Below are positions 55,416-62,994 of a DNA stretch of 64,000 bases, one piece after another (position 1 is the stretch's first letter; each line of letters starts with the position of its first letter). The stretch comes from Parabacteroides gordonii MS-1 = DSM 23371 (lineage in GTDB: Bacteria; Bacteroidota; Bacteroidia; Bacteroidales; Tannerellaceae): contig NZ_KQ033919.1 of assembly GCF_000969825.1 (NCBI RefSeq), positions 238,030-302,029 on the forward strand. Direction: 5' to 3'. The notes below the pieces were generated by a model. The model made no database searches. It was not told where the DNA came from and saw nothing but the letters and a program-made list of their open reading frames with translations. The translations under genes were made by a program, and so were the position numbers.

Positions 55416-56768
55416 ATGAACAAGTTTTTATTGAAAGGTGTGGCCGCCATGTTGTGCATGGCCACAATGTTTGGAAGCGTAGCATGTAGCGAGGATGATC
55501 CTGTTTCCGGAGGTGAAACACCGGAAACGAAAGATGTTATACTGGAGAATGAAATAACGTCTGATATGACTTTGAAGGCAACGGACAATAACCTGCTGAG
55601 AGGTTTCGTATACGTGACCGACGGTGTGACGCTGACGATCGAACCGGGTACGGTGATCAAAGGCGAGAAAGCCACCAAAGGTTCCCTGATCGTTGAACCG
55701 GGCGGTAAGATCATTGCCCAGGGTACGGCGGAAAAGCCCATCGTCTTTACTTCCGACCAGGCTGCCGGTTCGCGTGCGTATGGCGACTGGGGTGGCTTGA
55801 TCCTGTGCGGTAATGCTCCGGTGAATGCCACTTCCAAACCGCAGATCGAAGGGGGCCCGCGTACCAGATACGGTGGCGATCAGCCGGAAGACAACTCGGG
55901 TATCGTGAAGTATGTACGTATCGAGTTTGCCGGGTATCCGTTGGAACCGAACAAGGAGATCAACGGCCTGACTTGCGGTGGGGTAGGTAGCGGCACGACA
56001 TTGGAATATATCCAGGTGGCTTTCTGTGGCGACGACTCTTTCGAATGGTTCGGCGGCACGGTGAATGCCAAGCACCTAATCGCTTACAAAGGCTGGGATG
56101 ACGAGTTCGATACGGATTATGGTTATAGTGGTAAGTTGCAGTTCCTGCTGGGCGTTCGCGACCCGAAGGTGGCCGATACATCCAAGTCCAACGGCTTCGA
56201 GTCGGATAACGATGCGAATGGTTCGGGCAATGAACCGTTGACAAACCCTATCTTCTCCAACGTGACGCTGATCGGCCCGTTCTATGGCGAGTCGGCTGGC
56301 AAAGCGGAAAGCGATATCCTGTATAATACGGAAGATGCTGCCAACGGTGCGAAGGGTGGACAGTTCCAGGCTGCCATGCATATCCGTCGCAACTCGGCAC
56401 TGAATGTCTACAACTCTGTATTCACTGGCTGGCCGTATGGCTTGTATCTTCAGACTGCGAATGCGGGAGCTACGGTTAAGAACGTGATCTTCGCCGGAAT
56501 GTGGGAGAACTTCAAGGATGATGCCAGCCAAAGTTACTTCGAAACAAACGGCCTGAACAACCAGGTATATGCTTCCAGCAACGACCTGATCGCCACGAAT
56601 GCCGATTATTCTTCCGTTGTTGTGGATAAGATCGCCGGTGCCGACTTCTCCGATACCGCCCTGACCGATGCTTACTTCGACAAGGTATCTTACAAAGGCG
56701 CTTTCGACGGAACGAACGACTGGACAAAAGGTTGGGCTAACTGGGATCCGCAGAATACAACTTATTAA
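55416..56768 (+). CDS. Beta-helix lipoprotein partner of the TonB receptor
   Basis: A 450-residue protein with lipoprotein signal ending SVAC (Cys 25). Blocks such as DGVTLTIEPGTVIKG, GSLIVEPGGKIIAQGTAEKP and VKYVRIEFAGYPLEPNKEI form a right-handed parallel beta-helix. A DGWDDEFD-like acidic loop (KGWDDEFDTDYGYSG) may bind a cation. Its gene begins 37 bases after the receptor. It is probably a surface-exposed binding or processing partner of the receptor; no enzymatic residue is identified. Confidence 0.75.
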   Translation: MNKFLLKGVAAMLCMATMFGSVACSEDDPVSGGETPETKDVILENEITSDMTLKATDNNLLRGFVYVTDGVTLTIEPGTVIKGEKATKGSLIVEPGGKIIAQGTAEKPIVFTSDQAAGSRAYGDWGGLILCGNAPVNATSKPQIEGGPRTRYGGDQPEDNSGIVKYVRIEFAGYPLEPNKEINGLTCGGVGSGTTLEYIQVAFCGDDSFEWFGGTVNAKHLIAYKGWDDEFDTDYGYSGKLQFLLGVRDPKVADTSKSNGFESDNDANGSGNEPLTNPIFSNVTLIGPFYGESAGKAESDILYNTEDAANGAKGGQFQAAMHIRRNSALNVYNSVFTGWPYGLYLQTANAGATVKNVIFAGMWENFKDDASQSYFETNGLNNQVYASSNDLIATNADYSSVVVDKIAGADFSDTALTDAYFDKVSYKGAFDGTNDWTKGWANWDPQNTTY

Positions 56769-56773
56769 TCAGT

Positions 56774-57247
56774 ATGATAAGGAAACTACTAGTCGCTTCT
56801 ACACTGATTGCCGGAAGTTCTCTGGCTATCCGGGCACAGGATCTGGTACTCAGTGAAGGGCAATATTATACGGATGCCACGCAGACAACCCCTTACACCG
56901 GACGCTACACCGAGTTCTACGACGACGGTATGCTGAAGATGGAGTTGTTTCTGAAAGACGGCCGTCCCGAAGGTACGTATGTCATTTATTATCCGGACGG
57001 AAAAATAGCTGAGGTTCGTTCCTATTACCAGGGAGTCTTCCACGGCGAATGGCGTACCTACAATGAAGCGGGAAGCCTGGTCGGTCTGGCCTCTTACAAG
57101 GACGGACAGAAAGATGGCCCCTGGCGCATCTGGAATGATAAAGGCGTGCTCCGCTTCGAAATGTTCTACACCCGCGGCAAGAAAAGCGGCGTTTGGCGAA
57201 CATGGGATGATGAAGGGGTATTGCTGACGGAAGAAGAACAGAAATAA
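56774..57247 (+). CDS. Exported YwqK-like MORN-repeat protein
   Basis: A 157-residue protein with a signal peptide (IRKLLVASTLIAGSSLAIRAQ). It has four to five repeats of the Y/G-E-W-R/Y-N/D-G type (GRYTEFYDDGMLKMELFLKDG, GEWRTYNEAGSLVGLASYKDG), the MORN variant seen in YwqK antitoxin-like proteins. It probably binds a protein or lipid in the periplasm. It starts five bases after the beta-helix lipoprotein and is the last gene of the operon. Confidence 0.8.
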   Translation: MIRKLLVASTLIAGSSLAIRAQDLVLSEGQYYTDATQTTPYTGRYTEFYDDGMLKMELFLKDGRPEGTYVIYYPDGKIAEVRSYYQGVFHGEWRTYNEAGSLVGLASYKDGQKDGPWRIWNDKGVLRFEMFYTRGKKSGVWRTWDDEGVLLTEEEQK

Positions 57248-57263
57248 GAAGATAACAGACCTC

Positions 57264-57291
57264 GTAGGGGCGGATTTCAAATCCGCCCTTT
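57264..57291. repeat. REP-like palindrome, GTAGGGGCGG family (copy 3)
   Basis: GGGCGGATTT C AAATCCGCCC is perfect, within GTAGGGGCGGATTTC and its complement. It lies between convergent genes and may double as a terminator. Confidence 0.75.
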
Positions 57292-57303
57292 GGGATCATA
57301 TAT

Positions 57304-57735
57304 TTATTCTTCCCCTTCTTCCGGCCCGAAATCGAACTCGAAATCGAATCCGTCCCCTGCACCGGGCTCGGTAAACTGCTCCAGTTCGCGGCGGTCTTTC
57401 TTCGTGGGGCGACCCATACCGCGGGCACGATCCACAAAGCCGGAGATACGGTTCATTTCCAGGATCTCGTATTGATCCGGAGTCGTTACATTCTCCATAT
57501 AATCGGGAACCAGCTTGGCTCCCATGCGGCGTTCCGTCAGGGCCAGCACTTTGAAGGAGAAGGTGATCGGCGGTTTACGCACCTGTATGACATCACCTAC
57601 CTTTATCATGCGCGAAGCCTTCACATTCACGCCACCGATCATTACCCGGTTCTTCTTGCAGGCTTCTACCGCAATAGTCCGGGATTTAAAGATGCGGACA
57701 GCCCACATCCATTTATCTATTCGTACTTCGTTCAT
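57304..57735 (-). CDS. S4-domain RNA-binding protein (HslR/Hsp15 type)
   Basis: A 143-residue protein. The N-terminal S4 domain shows RIDKWMWAVRIFKSRTIAVEACKK and the VNVKASRMIKVGDVI strand. The C-terminus is acidic (DFEFDFGPEEGEE). Hsp15-type proteins rescue 50S subunits with stuck peptidyl-tRNA after heat shock. It lies eight bases downstream of the peptidyl-tRNA hydrolase gene, which fits a shared role in rescue. Confidence 0.9.
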   Translation of the reverse strand: MNEVRIDKWMWAVRIFKSRTIAVEACKKNRVMIGGVNVKASRMIKVGDVIQVRKPPITFSFKVLALTERRMGAKLVPDYMENVTTPDQYEILEMNRISGFVDRARGMGRPTKKDRRELEQFTEPGAGDGFDFEFDFGPEEGEE

Positions 57736-57743
57736 ACTATTAC

Positions 57744-58307
57744 TTATTTGTTATTGAACTGGTTCATGGTGATCTGTACACCCGCCAGGCAAAAACTCTT
57801 GACTATCTCTGCCGCACGTTTCAGCTTTTCGGGCATAAGTTCCAGCTCTGCGGGAGGGAATTTACCCAATACATAGTCGATCTGTCCGCCGCGGGGGAAG
57901 TCGCTTCCTATGCCGAAACGCAGGCGGCAGTATTCCTGTGTGCCGAGAATTTGCTGTATGTTCTTTAATCCGTTATGACCCGCGTCACTTCCTTTGGGCT
58001 TCAAGCGTAAGGTACCGAAGGGGAGAGCCAGGTCGTCTACTACAACCAGGAGATTCTCGACGGGGATGTTTTCTTTTTGCAACCAGTAGCGTACGGCATT
58101 GCCGCTCAGGTTCATAAATGTGTTCGGCTTGAGCAGTATCAGGTCGCAGTTCTTCACCCGCATCCGGGCGATCGCGCCATAGCGTTCTTCCGTAAAAGGG
58201 ACGCCGGCATCTTCGGCCAATGCATTTACGACACGGAAACCGATATTATGACGCGTTCCCCAATATTCAGGGCCGATATTACCAAGTCCGGTTATCAGAT
58301 ATTTCAT
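57744..58307 (-). CDS. pth: Peptidyl-tRNA hydrolase
   Basis: A 187-residue bacterial Pth. It has [22 protein letters not shown] with the catalytic His, [13 protein letters not shown], the [11 protein letters not shown] aspartate, and [14 protein letters not shown]. It frees tRNA from prematurely released peptidyl-tRNA. It lies between the L25 gene and the S4-domain gene on the same strand. Confidence 0.95.
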   Translation of the reverse strand: MKYLITGLGNIGPEYWGTRHNIGFRVVNALAEDAGVPFTEERYGAIARMRVKNCDLILLKPNTFMNLSGNAVRYWLQKENIPVENLLVVVDDLALPFGTLRLKPKGSDAGHNGLKNIQQILGTQEYCRLRFGIGSDFPRGGQIDYVLGKFPPAELELMPEKLKRAAEIVKSFCLAGVQITMNQFNNK

Positions 58308-58329
58308 AATTCTTTATCGTTATAATGAT

Positions 58330-58368
58330 AAAGGGAAGAACATTCAGCTGAATATCCTTCCCTTTTAT
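58330..58368 (-). terminator. Hairpin between the L25 and pth genes
   Basis: AAAGGGAAG (58330-58338) pairs with CTTCCCTTT (58357-58365) around an inner ATTCAGCTGAAT palindrome. The minus-strand tract after it is TTTATCATT, so it may be a weak terminator or attenuator. Confidence 0.6.
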
Positions 58369-58425
58369 TTCTTTATCAAAGCCGGATCATCCTTTAAGGA
58401 ATAACCGGAAACTTTAATTGACTAA

Positions 58426-59013
58426 TTAGTTCGCCTTAGCCTGAGCACCACGAGCGGCACGAGTCAACTGAACGGCGCAAACAACAGCGTTCTTTGCATT
58501 CATCAGTTCCAGACCTTCGAAGTGTAAAGAGCCAACCTGCATAGATTTACCTAAGCCCAGGTGATCTACGTTGATAGTCAGTTTTTCAGGGATCTGAGTA
58601 TAAATAGCTTTCACTTTCAGCTTTCTCATACGTAATGTCAGCTTACCACCGGCTTTAACACCTTCAGCGTGACCAGTCAGAACAACAGGAACTTCCATTG
58701 CAACCGGCTTGCTGTCAGAAACTTCCATGAAGTCCATGTGCATGATAGCGTCAGTTACAGGCTGGAACTGGATATCTTTAACAACAGCCATTGTCTTTTT
58801 TCCGTCGATGTTCAGTTCTACAACGAAAATTTCCGGAGAATAAACCAGCTTACGTACAGAGTCTACTGTTACAACGAAGTGAGTTACTTTTTCGCCACCG
58901 TATAATACAGCAGGGATTTCCTGATTTTTACGCAAAGCTTTCAAAGCTCTTTTCTGATCGGCAGAAGTAGCAGCTACTTCTCTACCTTTTCCTTCTAATT
59001 GGAATGTCTTCAT
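58426..59013 (-). CDS. rplY: 50S ribosomal protein L25/general stress protein Ctc
   Basis: A 195-residue CTC-type L25: the N-terminal 5S-rRNA-binding domain (KALRKNQEIPAVLYGG, VVTVDSVRKLVYSPEIFVVEL, IQFQPVTDAIMHMDFMEVS) and a C-terminal beta domain (VPVVLTGHAEGVKAGGKL). The length is typical of Bacteroidetes. It binds 5S rRNA in the large subunit. A -7 element precedes it at 59096-59103. Confidence 0.95.
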   Translation of the reverse strand: MKTFQLEGKGREVAATSADQKRALKALRKNQEIPAVLYGGEKVTHFVVTVDSVRKLVYSPEIFVVELNIDGKKTMAVVKDIQFQPVTDAIMHMDFMEVSDSKPVAMEVPVVLTGHAEGVKAGGKLTLRMRKLKVKAIYTQIPEKLTINVDHLGLGKSMQVGSLHFEGLELMNAKNAVVCAVQLTRAARGAQAKAN

Positions 59014-59095
59014 TTTCTTTAATTAATTGTGTTACTCAAAATTAGTATATATGCTTCCTAATTTCCCATCACACGTACGGGGGTTAAAAGCGGTG

Positions 59096-59103
59096 CAAAG
59101 GTA
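59096..59103 (-). promoter_or_regulatory. -7 element for the L25 gene
   Basis: CAAAGGTA reads TACCTTTG on the minus strand, matching TAnnTTTG, 82 bases before the start. Confidence 0.45.
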
Positions 59104-59112
59104 AAGTTTTTA

Positions 59113-59997
59113 TCAATACGTTCCAACAGTCTCCTGAATATTTTTTATATCCAGCAGATTACGGGAGAGGAGCAATGCTTCCGTATCGTCCCAAAGCCGG
59201 CCTTGCAGGGGGTGCCGGCGGATACGTTCCGCCAGTTTTTTCTCTTTGCAGTTGGCATAACAGCACCCGGTCTTACCGCTTACATCTGCCGACCGGGCCA
59301 GGTAAATGGCAGTGGCGGCACCCTGTTCCGGACTTTTGATGAAGGGGCGGAACAGGATATCGGTCAGCGGATCGAACCAGGCCTGCATCGTGATCATATT
59401 GGTACTGACAATTCCGGGGTCGGCCGCATTGACGGTAATGCCCCGGTCTTTCACCCGTTCGGCCAGCTCGCGGGTGAAAAGCAGTAACGCCAGCTTCGTG
59501 TTCCCGTAGACCGCTATCCGGGAGAAACGTCCGTTCTTCCCCTTACTGAAAAAGTCGGCCTCTATCTTGCCGATGGCATAAGTGCAGGACACCGTATTGA
59601 CGATACGCGTACCCTCATGCATCAGGGGGAGGAGTTGCCGGGTGAGCAGGTAAGGGCCTGCATAATTCACGCTGACGATGGTTTCGAGCCCGTCTTCCGT
59701 TCGGCGTACCGGGGTGGTGAGCACGCCGGCGTTGTTCATCAGCCGACTTACCGGGCGCCCTTCGGCCAGCAGCCTGTCTGCAAATGCCTTGACGGAAGCC
59801 AGCGAGGCGAGGTTTATCTGCCGGATCTCGATCCGGTCGTTGCCTGTATCCTTTTTGATCCGGTCGCAAAGAGGGCGGGCTTTCTCCGGTTCCTTGCAGG
59901 CCATGATCACCGGATAGCCTTCGCGGGCCAGCGCTTCCGTGATCACCTGTCCCATGCCGCCGTCTGCTCCGGTTATAATGGCTAATCCCTTTTCCAT
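59113..59997 (-). CDS. SDR-family oxidoreductase, retinol-dehydrogenase-like
   Basis: A 294-residue SDR. It shows TGADGGMGQVITEAL, MNNAGVLTTP, YGNTKLALLLF (catalytic Tyr and Lys), and a C-terminal extension of about 40 residues with CCYANCKEKK. The substrate is unknown. Its ATG directly abuts the stop codon of the flavin reductase gene upstream, so the two are translated as a pair and may act on the same enone or alcohol. Confidence 0.88.
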   Translation of the reverse strand: MEKGLAIITGADGGMGQVITEALAREGYPVIMACKEPEKARPLCDRIKKDTGNDRIEIRQINLASLASVKAFADRLLAEGRPVSRLMNNAGVLTTPVRRTEDGLETIVSVNYAGPYLLTRQLLPLMHEGTRIVNTVSCTYAIGKIEADFFSKGKNGRFSRIAVYGNTKLALLLFTRELAERVKDRGITVNAADPGIVSTNMITMQAWFDPLTDILFRPFIKSPEQGAATAIYLARSADVSGKTGCCYANCKEKKLAERIRRHPLQGRLWDDTEALLLSRNLLDIKNIQETVGTY

Positions 59998-61224
59998 TTA
60001 TTTATATTCCAGTTTATCTATTTCTTTAATGATACTTTTCGGTAGGTTCTGCATATGCTTGTGGCAAGCCATTTCGAGCGAATACATGCGGGCGATGCAA
60101 TAATTGCTGTGTCCGCAGTCGCAACGGGCCTGCTCGTCTTCCTTCATACGGTTGACGAATGCCGGATCGTTCAACAGGGCGCGTGCCATGCTGACGAACT
60201 CGAAGCCATGCCCCAGCACCTCGTCTATCTTTTCGCGTGAGACAAGTCCGCCGACATAGACCAGCGGCATTTTCAGGGCTGCCCTGAACTTCAGCGCATC
60301 TTCCAGGAAATAAGCTTCCTTGAACGGTTCGGTCGGTATCATCAGGTGCCCGGCCATCCGTACTCCGAGAGGGAGCCATCCGAAAGGCATATAATGGGTC
60401 ATGGTGCGGATCGGCATGGCGCCGCGCATCACGTACATCGGGGCACGGCTCACGAAGCCGCCACTGAGTATCAGGGCATGTACGCCGCATTCGTTTTGCA
60501 GGGTGCGGGCTACTTCCAGCGTCTCGTCTGTCTCCATGCCGCCTTTGAAGCCGTCGCGCATATTCATCTTGACCAGGACGGCCATATCCGATCCGGCCGC
60601 TTTCATCACCTCTTCCATGCACATCTTCATGAAACGCATCCGGTTTTCGAGGCTTCCGCCGTATTCATCTTTCCGGTGGTTGGTGTAAGGGGAGAGGAAC
60701 TGGCTGATCAGGTAGCCATGTCCGGCATGCACTTCCACGGCATCCATGCCCGCCTCACGTGCCAGGTGTACGGCCTGCCCGAAGGCTTTGGCCATAGCGG
60801 CGATCTCCGACTGGTGCATCCCCCGGACGAAAGTAGGCGAGTAGAGGTTGAAGCCAGTGGATGCCGAGATAGGGGTGCAGCCGCATATCTTCTTATGCGA
60901 CATATTCCCGCAATGGCCGATCTGGATGGAGGCCGCAGCTCCTTCCCGGTGGATGGCATCGGTAATCTTTTTCAGTCCCGGAAGGATATCGGGACGCAGC
61001 CACAACTGACGTTCGAAAGACAGTCCGCTCTGTGTGACAGCGGCATAAGCCAGGGTCGTCATGCCGATCCCTCCGGCGGCTACGGAAGTGTGATAGTCAT
61101 ATAACATTTCCGACGGGGCGTTACCCGGGCACATGCTCTCGAACGCGGCCGCCCTGATCGTCCGGTTGCGGAGTGTTAGCGGGCCGATCGTGGCCGGGGT
61201 GAATAGTATAGATTCTTTGTTCAT
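59998..61224 (-). CDS. Old Yellow Enzyme-type NADH:flavin oxidoreductase
   Basis: A 408-residue TIM-barrel flavoprotein from ATG 61224 (MNKESILFTPATIGPLTLRNRTIR). The frame is open further upstream, but the 36-residue extension runs into a strong terminator and is rejected. Motifs seen are VHAGHGYLISQFLSPYTNHRKDEYGGSLENR and, later, VSMARALLNDPAFVNRM. It ends with a cysteine-rich segment (CDCGHSNYCIA, then C at MACH), different from the usual CxxCxxxC-x12-C [4Fe-4S] loop of dienoyl-CoA reductases. It reduces activated double bonds with NAD(P)H; the substrate is unknown. Confidence 0.9.
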   Translation of the reverse strand: MNKESILFTPATIGPLTLRNRTIRAAAFESMCPGNAPSEMLYDYHTSVAAGGIGMTTLAYAAVTQSGLSFERQLWLRPDILPGLKKITDAIHREGAAASIQIGHCGNMSHKKICGCTPISASTGFNLYSPTFVRGMHQSEIAAMAKAFGQAVHLAREAGMDAVEVHAGHGYLISQFLSPYTNHRKDEYGGSLENRMRFMKMCMEEVMKAAGSDMAVLVKMNMRDGFKGGMETDETLEVARTLQNECGVHALILSGGFVSRAPMYVMRGAMPIRTMTHYMPFGWLPLGVRMAGHLMIPTEPFKEAYFLEDALKFRAALKMPLVYVGGLVSREKIDEVLGHGFEFVSMARALLNDPAFVNRMKEDEQARCDCGHSNYCIARMYSLEMACHKHMQNLPKSIIKEIDKLEYK

Positions 61225-61252
61225 AATATATAGCCTGTAAAATTGACCGTAA

Positions 61253-61312
61253 AGGTAAAAAAAAACCGCAATCCGCCGTATCTCCGGAAGGAGATAAGCG
61301 GCGGACTGCGGC
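61253..61312 (-). terminator. Strong terminator after the small membrane protein gene
   Basis: CCGCAgTCCGCCG-type stem with an inner ATCTCC/GGAGAT stem and GGAA loop. On the minus strand it ends GCGG followed by nine T residues. It ends the HU/glucosaminidase/58-residue operon and shows that the reductase gene starts downstream of it. Confidence 0.9.
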
Positions 61313-61358
61313 AAAAAACAACATGAAAACAACCTTAAGAAGCTATCTGAAGCCTACC

Positions 61359-61535
61359 CTAATCCGAAGGGATAGCTTCAAACAGAGGATCAGCCCCTGC
61401 CGGGCCAGCCGGCACAGGACGCGGATAAGATCTGGTAATTTCAGGCTTTTCTGCATCATCCGGTGAAGGTTTAAAGTGAAACAAAAAGTTAAGTAAAGCC
61501 AGAATGAACTCGATAATTCGCTTGAATTTGGACAT
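61359..61535 (-). CDS. 58-residue predicted membrane protein in the HU/glucosaminidase operon
   Basis: The ORF starts MSKFKRIIEFILALLNFLFHF and stops with TAG at 61359-61361. Residues 7-21 form a single short hydrophobic helix after basic residues, then a Pro- and Ala-rich tail (YPRPVPAGPAGADPLFEAIP). It lies 26 bases after the glucosaminidase stop. In other Bacteroidales a tiny hydrophobic protein, sometimes called smalltalk, follows the lysozyme or amidase gene of this module. This one has a different sequence but the same place. It resembles phage spanin or holin helpers in size; the function is unknown. Confidence 0.6.
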   Translation of the reverse strand: MSKFKRIIEFILALLNFLFHFKPSPDDAEKPEITRSYPRPVPAGPAGADPLFEAIPSD

Positions 61536-61561
61536 GGTGGTATTATTTAATGTGAGTAATT

Positions 61562-62029
61562 TTACGAAAGCATCTCGATAACCGCCTGTATCGTTGCGGC
61601 GATATCGACCAGGCTCCGGCGATACGTTTCGCGGTCGTCGCCGTTCAGTTCGCTGATGTAGGGACTGTAGGCAATCTCGCGGGCGTAGGCCGTCAGGTCG
61701 TGGCTCACCTGCCAGGCAGAGCGGTAGTTGTTGCGGATCAGGCGGGCGAAGTCGAGGAACGAATTTTCGCGCGTGTCGTACCGGCGGAAATCCAGGGAGT
61801 AACCGGTGGTGCGGACGGTTGTCTTTCCACCATGCCAGTACTCGTTGCTACACCCGTAGGCTGTCAGGCCGAAGAAGTTGCGCCCGGCGGTGGCCAGGTT
61901 GCTCGTGCCCCAGCCACTCTCGAAAGCTGCCTGCGAGAGGATGGCCAGCGGGTTCATGTTGAAAGCAGCTCCCGCCGACACGGCGGCCGGCAGGGAGTCT
62001 TTGACGAAGCGGATTTGTTGAGCTGTCAT
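61562..62029 (-). CDS. Glucosaminidase-domain peptidoglycan hydrolase
   Basis: A 155-residue FlgJ/LytB-like glucosaminidase domain without a signal peptide. It has the helical opening QQIRFVKDSLPAAVSAGAAFNMNPLAILSQAAFESGWGTS with the catalytic Glu (FESGWG), NFFGLTAY, and a later YSPYISELNG. It should cut the GlcNAc-MurNAc bond of peptidoglycan. Without a signal peptide it would need a holin or other release, as phage lysins do. It lies between the HU-like and small membrane protein genes. Confidence 0.88.
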   Translation of the reverse strand: MTAQQIRFVKDSLPAAVSAGAAFNMNPLAILSQAAFESGWGTSNLATAGRNFFGLTAYGCSNEYWHGGKTTVRTTGYSLDFRRYDTRENSFLDFARLIRNNYRSAWQVSHDLTAYAREIAYSPYISELNGDDRETYRRSLVDIAATIQAVIEMLS

Positions 62030-62055
62030 GATAATTAGTAATTGATAATTAATAA

Positions 62056-62508
62056 TTACTCGATGACGGGGCGATCGTCTTCGCCGCCACCGGGCGTTTC
62101 TTCTTTGCCGGTAGAGCCGGAGCTGATGCGCTCGAAGCTCACCTTGTCCAGTATCTCCTTCAGTGCGACGCTGGGGCGGAACACGATGCGGGGCTTACGG
62201 ATCAGGGTGGCCTTGAACTCCTCTGTAGTCGGCGTTCCCCCGCTGCCTGCATTGATCTGGAAATTTCCCAACTCGCCCGCCTGCACTACCTCGCCGCGCA
62301 AAAGGGCTTCCTTCAGCACAAACAGCAGGCCATCCATCACCACATGCACGTCGCCCGGCGAAGCCGTTGAATAAGCGGCGATAGAGGTGCACATCTGTTT
62401 GTAGCTCATCACTCCGTTACTGTTTACCGAAGCGAAATACTTTTGCGCACCTTCGGATGCATCTTTCGACAGGTCTTTGCGCAAGACCAATTTGTACCTT
62501 ACTGACAT
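62056..62508 (-). CDS. HU-family DNA-binding protein (HU-HIG type)
   Basis: A 150-residue histone-like protein. The N-terminus MSVRYKLVLRKDLSKDASEGAQKYFASV is typical of Bacteroidetes HU-like proteins with an added first strand. The HU core contains MDGLLFVLKEALLRGEVVQAGELGNFQINAGSG, and a Gly/Glu-rich tail follows (GKEETPGGGEDDRPVIE). It probably binds and bends DNA near this module. It is divergent from DUF4248 and VirE and first in its own operon. Confidence 0.9.
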   Translation of the reverse strand: MSVRYKLVLRKDLSKDASEGAQKYFASVNSNGVMSYKQMCTSIAAYSTASPGDVHVVMDGLLFVLKEALLRGEVVQAGELGNFQINAGSGGTPTTEEFKATLIRKPRIVFRPSVALKEILDKVSFERISSGSTGKEETPGGGEDDRPVIE

Positions 62509-62552
62509 AACATTAAAAGATTAAGGGTTAGTGATCTGTGATTAGTATGATA

Positions 62553-62560
62553 CAAAGATA
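62553..62560 (-). promoter_or_regulatory. -7 element for the HU-like operon
   Basis: CAAAGATA reads TATCTTTG on the minus strand, matching TAnnTTTG, 44 bases before the HU start. It faces the divergent DUF4248 gene. Confidence 0.45.
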
Positions 62561-62733
62561 CAACCCCCTTCGCCCTTCATCCGGCCCAATGTTGCCGAAG
62601 GCAGCCCAAGTGCGGCATTTGAGGGTATTTTAGGATGTGAATTTCTTTGAAACCCTTTGTTTTCAACGTCTATATATTTGTTTTTCTCCCCCTTTTTCCT
62701 TACCTTGTAAGAGTTAACGAATAGCTGAAAAGT

Positions 62734-62958
62734 ATGGAAGAAACGAGAAATTACACCCGCGTATGGGCCTTTTACGAGCTGGCCCTGTGCTACTTCCCCG
62801 AGTCGACGCCGAAGGTGGCTTCCGAGAAGCTCAGGCGGTGGATCAATGAGTCGGGCAACCTGAAAGACAAATTGCTCGCACTCGACTGGAAACCCGGCAA
62901 GAAACTCCTTACCCCTCGCCAGTCCACCTGCATTTTTGACCATCTGGGTGAGCCATGA
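62734..62958 (+). CDS. DUF4248 family protein
   Basis: A 74-residue protein starting MEETRNYTRVWAFYELALCYFPESTP. The middle (ASEKLRRWINESGNLKDKLL) looks like a helix-turn-helix, and LTPRQSTCIFDHLGEP ends it. DUF4248 genes sit next to VirE-like primase genes across Bacteroidales. It may be a small regulator or cofactor of the primase. It is divergent from the HU-like gene, with a 225-base shared upstream region. Confidence 0.85.
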   Translation: MEETRNYTRVWAFYELALCYFPESTPKVASEKLRRWINESGNLKDKLLALDWKPGKKLLTPRQSTCIFDHLGEP

Positions 62959-62994
62959 CCCGCCCGCGATTGATTACTTAATACACCATGAATT

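Noticed and set aside
61225-61332. N-terminal extension of the flavin reductase
   Set aside because: It runs into a strong minus-strand terminator at 61253-61312 and does not match the family start.
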